NCBI GenBank assembly: GCA_022449325.1
Contig: JAKUSK010000031.1
Location: forward strand, 1 to 8,800
Direction of reading: 5' to 3'
DNA: 8,800 nucleotides
DNA from: Nitrososphaerales archaeon
GTDB lineage: Archaea > Thermoproteota > Nitrososphaeria > Nitrososphaerales > UBA57
Part shown: piece by piece, positions 1 through 5,948 of the stretch
How the letters are laid out: every line of letters begins with the position of its first letter
How positions within the stretch are numbered: position 1 is the first letter of the stretch
The notes under the pieces: generated by a model
Database searches by the model: none
What the model saw: only the letters and a program-made list of their open reading frames with translations
Told to the model about the DNA's origin: nothing
Program-made: the position numbers and the translations under genes

Positions 1-349
1 CAGACCATGCATAGTCTGGATTATTCCCAGTTCCTAACAAAGAATTAACAAAATACGAGTTAAAATCACTATAATATATTGAATCGACATTTTCTTCTCC
101 GATTATGAATTCTGTGGAATTATACATACTAAAACCAACTGGAACCTGTGTTTGATTGAAATATATTATTGTTCCATTCCCAAAATCCACTATGAAATCA
201 ATATTTATCGAAACATTATCGATATTTTCCTGAATTGCCTGATAATTCTGATCAAGAACCCTGTATTCATTATACATATACAAAGCACCCGAAAATGATA
301 GAACCGCAAACGCAGAAAGAAGTACTACTAATGATTTATTTATACTCAT
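1..349 (-). CDS. DUF4430 (transcobalamin-like) surface protein, 3' part missing
   Basis: The frame is open without a stop for 116 codons and runs off the window edge, so the C-terminus is missing. Residues 5-25 form a hydrophobic signal or membrane anchor. A linker follows, then a segment reading IDFIVDFGNGTIIYFN (about residues 50-65), then a helical stretch, then VNSLLGTGNNPDYAWS. The pattern fits DUF4430: VDFGNGT start, 'ING-x-GN' turn, then an aromatic 'YAW' motif. DUF4430 is related to the transcobalamin C-terminal domain, and such proteins often accompany ECF S components in archaea. The ATG overlaps the TGA of the upstream S-component gene in ATGA, which implies translational coupling and supports this start. 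The inferred role is extracellular capture of a corrinoid or another small cofactor for the ECF transporter. The ligand is not shown by the sequence. I am fairly sure of the open frame and moderately sure of the family. Confidence 0.72.
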   Translation of the reverse strand, partial: MSINKSLVVLLSAFAVLSFSGALYMYNEYRVLDQNYQAIQENIDNVSINIDFIVDFGNGTIIYFNQTQVPVGFSMYNSTEFIIGEENVDSIYYSDFNSYFVNSLLGTGNNPDYAWS

Positions 350-891
350 TTTGATGATATATTTTTAGTCACCATATATATAAATATAGGCACTAGGATA
401 GAAAACATTGCAAAATTAGCTATTTGATGAATTATAGAAAACGGAATACCTGCAACTATTCTCAATATTATTCCATCAAAAGTTTGATAAATTAAAAGAC
501 CCTCGATCGAATTCGTCCAAATATCATAGATGAATGCACCAGTAACTCCGAAAGCTCCTAATACTAATGTTGTTTCTAATGGATTCTTCAAAAATTTCTT
601 TTCAATATTAAAAACGCGTCTACATAACACACCAAAAATCCCGAATACCATTTCCCCTGTCATCAATGCAATAATCAAAGGAAAACCAGCTCCACCTAAA
701 GGATTTATCGAACCATAAACTAACCAAGACAATACTGCGATAGACGCTGCTACAGGAAATCCAAACAAATACCCGGACATAAAAACTAAACTATCCATTA
801 ATTTTACTTGCGGAAATGCGATTAGAGCATAATTTGAAGCTACTATTATTGCAGTAAAGACCGAGATGAATGCAATCTCTTTTGTTTTCAT
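346..891 (-). CDS. ECF transporter S component (substrate-binding membrane subunit)
   Basis: The 181-residue protein is very hydrophobic with about six membrane segments (roughly 6-25, 36-60, 67-90, 104-124, 135-150, 153-175), the size and topology of ECF S components. The first segment carries an AxxxA motif (A14-A18), which in S components packs against the EcfT scaffold. The conserved-looking loop SINPLGGAGFPL lies between segments 2 and 3. It would bind a vitamin or metal-cofactor substrate in the membrane and be energized by EcfA/EcfT proteins encoded elsewhere. None is in this window. The pairing with a transcobalamin-like DUF4430 gene suggests a corrinoid substrate, but this is inference from context. 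The start codon is 27 bases after the nikR-like stop, so a three-gene operon is likely. No Shine-Dalgarno site is visible. The S-component call is fairly secure; the substrate is not. Confidence 0.82.
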   Translation of the reverse strand: MKTKEIAFISVFTAIIVASNYALIAFPQVKLMDSLVFMSGYLFGFPVAASIAVLSWLVYGSINPLGGAGFPLIIALMTGEMVFGIFGVLCRRVFNIEKKFLKNPLETTLVLGAFGVTGAFIYDIWTNSIEGLLIYQTFDGIILRIVAGIPFSIIHQIANFAMFSILVPIFIYMVTKNISSK

Positions 892-918
892 TTTAGATCT
901 GTATAAAAAATATTTTAT

Positions 919-1302
919 TTATGTCTTAACTAATTTAATATTGTCAACTTCGCCAGAAACTTGGAACCTACGCATTAATTCCTTGACGTCTTTAGCACTT
1001 CCATCAACAATTAATAAGTCTACACACTTTTTTGCATCTAATTTATAATGCAAGCTCGTTTTTGTAATTTTATCAAATTCATGTTTAATATCTGTAACAG
1101 AATGTTCCTCTCCCTCTTCATGTGTAATGAGTAAAACACACTGCATATTTCCTACGAGATTTTCTCTGTCAATTTTTTGATTCATCAATGAACGAATTCC
1201 TGCACGAATCAGCTCTGATCTTCCAGAGAATCCTTCTGAACTTTGGAGTTGATCCATTTCTTTAAGAAAATCGTTAGTCAACGAGATACTTACTATCGGC
1301 AT
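919..1302 (-). CDS. NikR-like ribbon-helix-helix metal-responsive regulator
   Basis: The 127 residues match the NikR layout. An N-terminal ribbon-helix-helix domain (MPIVSISLTNDFLKEMDQL, then GFSGRSELIRAGIRSLM to about residue 40) is followed by an ACT-like metal-binding domain (about 52-126). Aligned to E. coli NikR, the nickel ligands correspond as H76 to H74, H87 to H85, H89 to K87 and C95 to C93. Three of four square-planar ligands are kept and the second His of the HxH pair is Lys. The metal or the geometry may therefore differ from Ni(II). NikR-type tetramers bind palindromic operators when metal-loaded. This gene is divergent from a Zn/Mn-type ABC importer and upstream of the ECF S component, so both units are plausible targets, along with its own promoter. 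The start is the first ATG, and the RHH strand begins immediately after it. The family is secure; the metal is open. Confidence 0.88.
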   Translation of the reverse strand: MPIVSISLTNDFLKEMDQLQSSEGFSGRSELIRAGIRSLMNQKIDRENLVGNMQCVLLITHEEGEEHSVTDIKHEFDKITKTSLHYKLDAKKCVDLLIVDGSAKDVKELMRRFQVSGEVDNIKLVKT

Positions 1303-1323
1303 AAGTAATAATGCACATTTCTT

Positions 1324-1371
1324 AGTTAATAACTATTAAATATTAATAAAACATTTCAAAAAGTTAATAGC
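1324..1371. promoter_or_regulatory. Divergent promoter region with candidate metal-regulator operators
   Basis: The 77-bp spacer between the regulator and the importer holds several symmetric sequences. TTAATA-AC-TATTAA (1326-1339) has 6-bp arms, the overlapping AGTTA-A-TAACT (1324-1334) has 5-bp arms, and TATTAATA (1341-1348) is a perfect palindrome. AGTTAATA occurs twice as a direct repeat (1324-1331 and 1362-1369), 38 bp apart. TATA-like AT runs for both directions lie in 1335-1350, about 35 bases from each start codon, so a protein bound here could block both promoters. Binding by the NikR-like protein is inference. The AT-richness makes some of these symmetries possible by chance. Confidence 0.45.
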
Positions 1372-1379
1372 TGATTAGA

Positions 1380-2090
1380 ATGACAAAAATTCTCGAACTG
1401 GAAGGCATTAATGTAATTCGTAACCACAATCTCATTCTTGATAATATTTCATTATCAATAGACGATTCAGATTTCTTAGGATTACTTGGACCTAGTGGAT
1501 CAGGTAAAACTACACTTTTACAAGTTATATGCGGATTACTCGTCCCTGACACAGGAAAAATTAAATATCCCAACAAAGAAAAACCAAAAATCGGTTATTT
1601 GCCACAATCAATACCTTCTCTACCAAATTCTCCCGCAACTGTTATGGAATTGATCGCTTCAGGATTTAATTCAAAACCATTTACTAATAATAATGATCAA
1701 ATAGTTCAACTAGCAAAAGAAATGGCTATAGATCACCTTCTCAAAACAAAAGTCACACAACTTTCTGGTGGACAAAGACAAATTGTTTTTCTTGTTCGAG
1801 CATTGATTGACAATCCCGATATGATTGTTCTTGACGAACCTAGCAGTAGCATCGATACAAAAACTCAATCAAAAATATTTCAAATTCTTGCAAACGTTAA
1901 TGATAAAAAGATTCCTGTAATATTCACCACACATGATTCATTTGCTGTAACTAATTCTGCTAACCGTATTGCCTGTATTAACAAAAAACTCGATTACCAT
2001 GGTTCATCAAAAGACTTTCTCAGTAACAAACATCTTGCTGAAGCGTATGGATATAATGTTGACGTTGTTTCACATCATGGACACGATTAA
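1380..2090 (+). CDS. Metal ABC transporter ATP-binding protein (ZnuC/MntB-like)
   Basis: The 236 residues contain every ABC ATPase motif: Walker A GPSGSGKTT (37-45), Q-loop Q76 in YLPQ, signature LSGGQRQ (128-134), Walker B MIVLDEP (148-154), D-loop SSID (156-159) and H-loop H185 in TTHD. The cytoplasmic protein would hydrolyse ATP to drive the permease encoded directly downstream. Only three bases separate its stop from the next ATG. The tail ends HHGHD, a His-rich C-terminus of the kind seen in zinc-type importer ATPases (ZnuC family). This supports a divalent-metal substrate together with the ABC-3 family permease. The ATG start has a TATA-like stretch about 35 bases upstream, giving a very short leader, and no Shine-Dalgarno site. 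It is divergent from the NikR-like gene, a likely regulator. Zn, Mn, Ni or Fe cannot be separated from the sequence. Confidence 0.9.
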   Translation: MTKILELEGINVIRNHNLILDNISLSIDDSDFLGLLGPSGSGKTTLLQVICGLLVPDTGKIKYPNKEKPKIGYLPQSIPSLPNSPATVMELIASGFNSKPFTNNNDQIVQLAKEMAIDHLLKTKVTQLSGGQRQIVFLVRALIDNPDMIVLDEPSSSIDTKTQSKIFQILANVNDKKIPVIFTTHDSFAVTNSANRIACINKKLDYHGSSKDFLSNKHLAEAYGYNVDVVSHHGHD

Positions 2091-2093
2091 TTA

Positions 2094-2933
2094 ATGATTG
2101 AAATCCTTACCCAAGATTTTATGGTCAATGCACTAATTGGTGCTGTAATTCTTTCAATTACAGCTCCGATCTTAGGAATGTTCGTAGTTTCTAGAAGAAT
2201 ATCTCTTATTGGAGATACATTATCACATTTTGCTTTTGCTGGCGTTGCTATTGGCGTATTCACTAATTTCTTCCCCTTCCTCACTGCCATATCCTTTTCA
2301 ATCATTGCATCTTTACTACTTCTCAAATTAATGCAGAGTAACACACTCAATTCAGATGCAGTTTTGGCTGTATTTTTCTCTTCAACCATGGCCATTGGTA
2401 CCGTTCTACTCAGCCTCTCCGAACAAGTCATCAATATCAATGAAATATTATTTGGAAGCCTTCTTTGGATTACTAGAACAGACCTGCTGTATCAAGGAAT
2501 TGTTGGATTAAGCATAATTACAATCGCGCTCTTTTCATACAATAAATGGTTTTTAATTTCAATAGACCGAGATCTTTCTCGCATTAATAATACCAATGTA
2601 AATTTCTACGACAATCTCTTACTCGTACTCACTTCGGTATTGATTGTAGTATCAGTTCGTATGGTTGGCGTACTTCTAATTTCATCTTTGCTAATACTTC
2701 CAATACTTATTGCACTCCAACTAACAAATAATTTCCGAAACACCATTTTTATCGCAATTGTAATTTCATTATTCTGTTCTTTGGCTGGAGTAACATCTTC
2801 GTATTATCTATCAACTCATCCGTCAATAATCCCACCAGGTGGAATAATTGTCATTATCCTTTCGGCAGTCTTTACATTAGTATTGCTCAAAAACAACCTT
2901 AAACTCGATAATAAATTTGGCTCCAACTTTTAA
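2094..2933 (+). CDS. Metal ABC transporter permease (ABC-3 family, ZnuB/MntC-like)
   Basis: The 279-residue integral membrane protein has about eight hydrophobic segments, normal for the ABC-3 family that imports Zn, Mn or Fe. Family marks include RRISLIGDTLSHFAFAGVAI (residues 34-53, with the conserved GD-x-LSH-x-AFAGVA), GVLLISSLLILP (192-203) and the late PPGGIIVII loop (247-255), where relatives usually have PSGPTIV. It forms the translocation pore and pairs with the ATPase three bases upstream, an operon with likely translational coupling. No periplasmic-type solute-binding protein gene follows. The next gene is a small Cys/His ORF and then DNA repair, so the binding protein must be encoded elsewhere. 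A T-rich run (TTTTAATTATTTT, 2929-2941) overlaps the stop codon and could end the transcript. The family is secure; the metal is not determined. Confidence 0.9.
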   Translation: MIEILTQDFMVNALIGAVILSITAPILGMFVVSRRISLIGDTLSHFAFAGVAIGVFTNFFPFLTAISFSIIASLLLLKLMQSNTLNSDAVLAVFFSSTMAIGTVLLSLSEQVININEILFGSLLWITRTDLLYQGIVGLSIITIALFSYNKWFLISIDRDLSRINNTNVNFYDNLLLVLTSVLIVVSVRMVGVLLISSLLILPILIALQLTNNFRNTIFIAIVISLFCSLAGVTSSYYLSTHPSIIPPGGIIVIILSAVFTLVLLKNNLKLDNKFGSNF

Positions 2934-2958
2934 TTATTTTGCACTCTTATACATCCAT

Positions 2959-3072
2959 ATGAAAAGATATCATTGTTTAAACTGCAATATTTGGTTCAAT
3001 GAAGACGAATTTGAGACTGAACTATTGGTCAAAAAACGCTCTCATTGCATCGACACAATGGAAAAATCTTGA
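2959..3072 (+). CDS. 37-residue Cys/His miniprotein, possible zinc finger
   Basis: A short frame runs ATG to TGA and encodes 37 residues beginning MKRYHCLNCNIWFNEDEF. It has C6-x2-C9 near the start and H29-C30 near the end, four potential zinc ligands in a compact protein with acidic middle and basic patches. The 'CxxC-x-x-W/F-F' start resembles one half of a treble-clef or zinc-ribbon knuckle. It fills most of the 179-bp gap between the metal permease and nreA, on the same strand. A TATA-like TTTTAATTA (2929-2937) lies about 26 bases before the ATG, the spacing expected for a leaderless archaeal transcript. I do not recognise a named family. The clustered ligands and the promoter spacing argue for a real gene. 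Its shortness and lack of a Shine-Dalgarno site argue for caution. Confidence 0.58.
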   Translation: MKRYHCLNCNIWFNEDEFETELLVKKRSHCIDTMEKS

Positions 3073-3082
3073 TGTTTAGTCC

Positions 3083-3089
3083 TTTTATT
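3083..3089 (+). promoter_or_regulatory. Probable TATA box of the nreA gene
   Basis: TTTTATT is centred about 27 bases upstream of the nreA ATG at 3113. That spacing would start transcription at or just before the start codon, giving a leaderless or near-leaderless mRNA. No Shine-Dalgarno sequence lies before the gene, which agrees. Confidence 0.4.
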
Positions 3090-3112
3090 CATTATTTACT
3101 ATAATAGATTTA

Positions 3113-4432
3113 ATGACTGATCAAGATATCAACAGTCTCGCCAATGTAGTTGAAGAAAAAACACTATCTAACGTAAATGAATCAACTTCCAATCTAGTAA
3201 TTGATGAACCACCACCAGAGATGTGCTTCGATTGTAAGGGAACTGAATTATTATGTGGCAAATCAAGATGTCCGATTATAGTTAAGGCCGAGTCAATGAC
3301 TCGCGTTTCCCCCACTTCGGATTCGAATAATATTGTTGGCTCAACGCCCCCTGGCGTTTTTGTAGGAAGATATGGATATCCAAAAGTCAGCATCGGTCCT
3401 ATGACTCCTAATTTCCATGGCGATACGGAAATCTTAGACACTCCAGAGCAATGGTACGGTAAATCAATAGATGAAATTGTGGATTATCGACATTCGTTGA
3501 TTCGCGGCAGTACAAACATTGATGTTAAACAAGCAAGCAAAGGAGGAAGATTAGTGGAAAATCTTCAGGAACTCGCTATGGCATCTCAACCTGTTGACCT
3601 GGAACTCAAACTGACCAAAAAACCACAAAACCGTTTATCTTTTAGTGAAAACTCGCAACCATTCGGTCCTTCTGCGCCACTAGAAAATTTTAGTACAAAC
3701 ACAGTAACAGTGGATCAAAGAATTGAGAAAGCATACTATGATAGAGATCAAAAATCATCTGACGGAATCGTAGAACTGTACAAGAAAGGAGTTCTTGTAT
3801 CTAGAATCCAAAAATCACTTAGTGCTGGTAATCTTGGAATAGGCAACAACCGAAAGTTTGTACCAACACGTTGGAGTATTACTGCGGTAGATGATACCGT
3901 CTCTAAAAACTTGGTTGAAAAAATAAAAGACTATCAAACTATTGACGACTTTCGTGTATACACTCTTCAAAATCTTGATAATCTTTACGTTGCAATTTTA
4001 TTGCCAACAAAATGGCAATTTGAATGGATTGAAGCTTGGTTCAAAAACACAACTTGGAATCTGTGGGGAAAGGAACCATATCTTATTGGCGATCACGAAA
4101 CGTATTATGGCAGAAAAGAATATGCTCGAGTCGGTGGATGTTATTATTCAACACGATTAGCTGTAGCTGAATCATTGCTATCAGAAAAACGACAAGCAGG
4201 TGCTATACTTCTTAGGGAAATACATCCTGGTTACATCCTGCCGGTTGGCGTTTGGAATGTTCGTGAAAGTATCCGCCATCAAATGCAAACGAAATACGAA
4301 TCTTTTGACACTCTTTCTGATACGCTTGATTACGCTTTCTCAAAACTCACTATAAAGAAAAATCAATGGCTGAATTCCAGTTATTTGTTAAATCACGTTT
4401 TATTCCAAAAACGCATGACTGAATACCTATAG
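3113..4432 (+). CDS. nreA: Nre-family DNA repair protein with PCNA-binding tail
   Basis: The 439-residue protein matches the archaeal Nre family. After about 30 low-complexity residues comes a four-cysteine zinc knuckle, C38-x2-C41-x6-C48-x4-C53 (CFDCKG...CGKSRCP). The N-terminal Nre domain follows with GVFVGRYGYPKVSIGPM (81-97) and PEQWYG. The C-terminal domain includes KWQFEWIEAWF (300-310), YYGRKEYARVGGCYYSTRLA (331-350) and HPGYILPVGVWNVRE (371-385). The last eight residues, QKRMTEYL, fit the PIP consensus Q-x-x-hydrophobic-x-x-aromatic-hydrophobic. Haloarchaeal NreA is known to act in DNA damage repair and to interact with PCNA. The biochemical activity of the family is not settled. It is monocistronic by appearance, with its own TATA-like box. 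The N-terminal 30 residues are unusual only in being weakly structured; a later start would still keep the knuckle. The family call is secure. Confidence 0.9.
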   Translation: MTDQDINSLANVVEEKTLSNVNESTSNLVIDEPPPEMCFDCKGTELLCGKSRCPIIVKAESMTRVSPTSDSNNIVGSTPPGVFVGRYGYPKVSIGPMTPNFHGDTEILDTPEQWYGKSIDEIVDYRHSLIRGSTNIDVKQASKGGRLVENLQELAMASQPVDLELKLTKKPQNRLSFSENSQPFGPSAPLENFSTNTVTVDQRIEKAYYDRDQKSSDGIVELYKKGVLVSRIQKSLSAGNLGIGNNRKFVPTRWSITAVDDTVSKNLVEKIKDYQTIDDFRVYTLQNLDNLYVAILLPTKWQFEWIEAWFKNTTWNLWGKEPYLIGDHETYYGRKEYARVGGCYYSTRLAVAESLLSEKRQAGAILLREIHPGYILPVGVWNVRESIRHQMQTKYESFDTLSDTLDYAFSKLTIKKNQWLNSSYLLNHVLFQKRMTEYL

Positions 4433-4436
4433 GCAA

Positions 4437-4444
4437 TTTATATA
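4437..4444 (+). promoter_or_regulatory. Strong TATA box upstream of the nreA-glyA intergenic hairpin
   Basis: TTTATATA is one of the best TATA boxes in the window, lying four bases after the nreA stop codon. A start site about 26 bases downstream falls at 4466-4467, exactly where the G-rich arm of the intergenic stem begins. The distance to the glyA start codon is about 145 bases. The box therefore serves either a small RNA or a long glyA leader. Confidence 0.5.
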
Positions 4445-4466
4445 GAATCTTGTGTTATAATGAATC

Positions 4467-4529
4467 AGGGGAGCAAATTCAACTGAACCATAGGTGAGTT
4501 AATAGTTATTTTATTAACATTTCTCCCCT
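4467..4529 (+). ncRNA. Candidate structured RNA or 5' leader between nreA and glyA
   Basis: AGGGGAG (4467-4473) pairs perfectly with CTCCCCT (4523-4529), a G/C-rich 7-bp stem in very AT-rich surroundings, closing a 49-nt interior. Inside, two hairpins compete for the same strand. The left one pairs ATT-AACT (4477-4484, with C4480 bulged) with AGTTAAT (4497-4503), and carries an inner ACC/GGT stem with an AUA loop. The right one pairs GTTAATA (4498-4504) with TATTAAC (4512-4518) around a 7-nt loop. A TATA box 26 bases upstream would start transcription at the first arm. It could be a free small RNA, a switching leader of glyA, or a DNA-level operator. It matches no riboswitch class I know, and no reading frame is present. 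Confidence 0.35.
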
Positions 4530-4547
4530 AATCATCATTCAATAAAC

Positions 4548-4555
4548 TTTATTTT
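4548..4555 (+). promoter_or_regulatory. Proximal TATA-like box of glyA
   Basis: TTTATTTT is centred about 35 bases before the TTG start of glyA, which would give a leader of roughly ten bases. It lies downstream of the intergenic stem, so glyA could be transcribed without the structured region. Use of this box rather than the distal one at 4437-4444 would decide whether the stem is part of the glyA mRNA. Confidence 0.4.
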
Positions 4556-4585
4556 CGCTAGGATTTACAAGTAATTTAGATTAAA

Positions 4586-5896
4586 TTGTCACGAGAAAAA
4601 TACAACCAAGTTTTTGATTTACTAGAAAAACATCATAAATGGTTCTCTGAATCTATTCCTCTCATTGCATCTGAAAATATCCCTAGTCCTGCTGTACGAG
4701 AAGCATACGCATCAGACTTTGGAAACCGTTACGCAGAGGGATGGCCTGGCGAAAGAGTATATGCTGGCTGTAAATTCATTGACGAAGTTGAATTAATTAC
4801 AATCGACCTAGCTAAAAAATTATTTAATGCCGAATTCGCTGACGTTAGACCAATCTCAGGAGTTTGTGCTAATCTTGCTGTTTATTCTGCATTTACAAAC
4901 CCTAATGATACAATGATGGCTTTACCTATACCATCTGGTGGACATATCTCACACGGACAGAAAAAATTCTCTGGTACTGCAGGATTAGTTCACGGACTGA
5001 ACATAGAATATTTCGCATTCGACAGGGAAGAAATGAATATTGACGTAGATCAATCAAAACAACGAATTGAAAAACTGATTGCCGACAATAAAAAACCTAG
5101 TTTTGCCATGTTCGGAGGCAGTTTGTTTCTTTTCCCACACCCTATGAAAGAACTTAAGGACTTTCTTAAAAGCCATGATATTTTCATTTGTTACGATTCT
5201 GCGCATGTTTCGGGATTAATTGCAGGTAAACAATTCCAAGATCCGTTACGTGAAGGCGCAGAGACCATGACACTCAGTACACATAAAACACTTCCAGGTC
5301 CTCAAGGCGGGATGGTTTTGTCGTTTGACAAATATGCTGAAGACATCAAGAAGTCAGTATTTCCTGGAAATACAAGTAATCATCACCTTCATAGTGTTGC
5401 AGGAAAAGCAATAGCATTTGCAGAAATGATTGAATTCGGAGAAGAATATTCTGCACAGACTGTTAAAAACGCACGCGCTCTTGCCGAAGCATTATCTTCA
5501 CAAGGGATCGCTGTTTTAGGTGAAAAACATCACTTTACTGCATCGCATCAAATAGCCGTTGATGTTTCAAAATATGGCGATGGCGGTGAGTTTGAACATG
5601 AACTTGAAGAAGCCAACTTGATTGCAAACAGGCAATTATTACCTGGCGACATTAAGGCAGGCAGGGATTATAAACGCCCTGGAGGTATAAGATTGGGAAG
5701 TTCTGAGGTAACTCGCCTTGGCATGAAAGAATCCGAAATGCAAGAAATTGCAAATTTCATCCATCGAATTATAGTCAAAAAAGAAAACCCTGAAACTGTC
5801 AAGAAAGATATTATAGAATTCAGAAAACAATTCAACAAAGTTCATTATGCATTTGAAAACTTGGCCGATGCCTACAAATACATAAAAATCCGTTAA
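4586..5896 (+). CDS. glyA: Serine hydroxymethyltransferase
   Basis: This cytoplasmic PLP enzyme interconverts serine and glycine with transfer of a one-carbon unit to tetrahydrofolate or a tetrahydropterin analogue, supplying one-carbon metabolism. The 436 residues are close to the usual 410-440. Visible marks are the N-terminal PLIASENIPSPAVREA (25-40), GNRYAEGWPGERVYAGC (46-62), the cofactor-contacting YDSAHVSGLI (203-212, with D204 and H207), the PLP lysine K234 in LSTHKTLPGPQGG (230-242), and the carboxylate-binding arginine region GGIRLGSSEVTRLGM (366-380, R369). The 'YAEGWPGERVYAGC' wording is of the archaeal type. The start is a TTG immediately before SREKYNQ. No upstream in-frame ATG is apparent, and the first conserved helix begins just after it. 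The gene stands alone, with a proximal TATA-like box and a distal one that would include the intergenic stem. A T-rich run (5901-5915) after the stop may end the transcript. The identification is firm. Confidence 0.96.
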   Translation: MSREKYNQVFDLLEKHHKWFSESIPLIASENIPSPAVREAYASDFGNRYAEGWPGERVYAGCKFIDEVELITIDLAKKLFNAEFADVRPISGVCANLAVYSAFTNPNDTMMALPIPSGGHISHGQKKFSGTAGLVHGLNIEYFAFDREEMNIDVDQSKQRIEKLIADNKKPSFAMFGGSLFLFPHPMKELKDFLKSHDIFICYDSAHVSGLIAGKQFQDPLREGAETMTLSTHKTLPGPQGGMVLSFDKYAEDIKKSVFPGNTSNHHLHSVAGKAIAFAEMIEFGEEYSAQTVKNARALAEALSSQGIAVLGEKHHFTASHQIAVDVSKYGDGGEFEHELEEANLIANRQLLPGDIKAGRDYKRPGGIRLGSSEVTRLGMKESEMQEIANFIHRIIVKKENPETVKKDIIEFRKQFNKVHYAFENLADAYKYIKIR

Positions 5897-5913
5897 TAAA
5901 ATTCTTTATTTTG

Positions 5914-5928
5914 TTAATATATTAATAT
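5914..5928 (+). promoter_or_regulatory. TATA box and palindrome before the surface-protein genes
   Basis: TTAATATATTAA (5914-5925) is a perfect 12-bp palindrome, centred 29 bases before the ATG at 5949. It continues into a second TATTAATA-like half. The position suits the TATA box of a nearly leaderless transcript. The symmetry may also be an operator, but palindromic TATA boxes arise easily in AT-rich DNA. Confidence 0.5.
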
Positions 5929-5948
5929 CAGTAGAGTGGAAATAAACT

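Noticed and set aside
892..918. Separate promoter for the ECF S component in the gap after the nikR-like gene
   Set aside because: The AT-rich TTTTTTATA on the minus strand lies only about 12-20 bases before the ATG, too close for a TATA box. Co-transcription with the regulator gene is simpler.
2087..2440. Long antisense open frame over the start of the permease gene
   Set aside because: The plus-strand permease is a full-length, clearly conserved family member. The antisense translation shows no domain and follows from the codon usage of the real gene.
3121..3441. Antisense open frame over the N-terminus of nreA
   Set aside because: The zinc knuckle and Nre domain are unambiguous on the plus strand, and the antisense product shows no recognisable feature or promoter.
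4467..4530. tRNA gene suggested by the 7-bp closing stem and a following A
   Set aside because: The length is only 64 nt, position 8 is not U, and there is no T-arm with a TTCRANNC-like loop and no proper anticodon arm.
4492..4530. Small ORF after the Shine-Dalgarno-like AGGTGAG in the nreA-glyA gap
   Set aside because: No ATG follows at usable distance, and GTG at 4495 meets a stop within a few codons.
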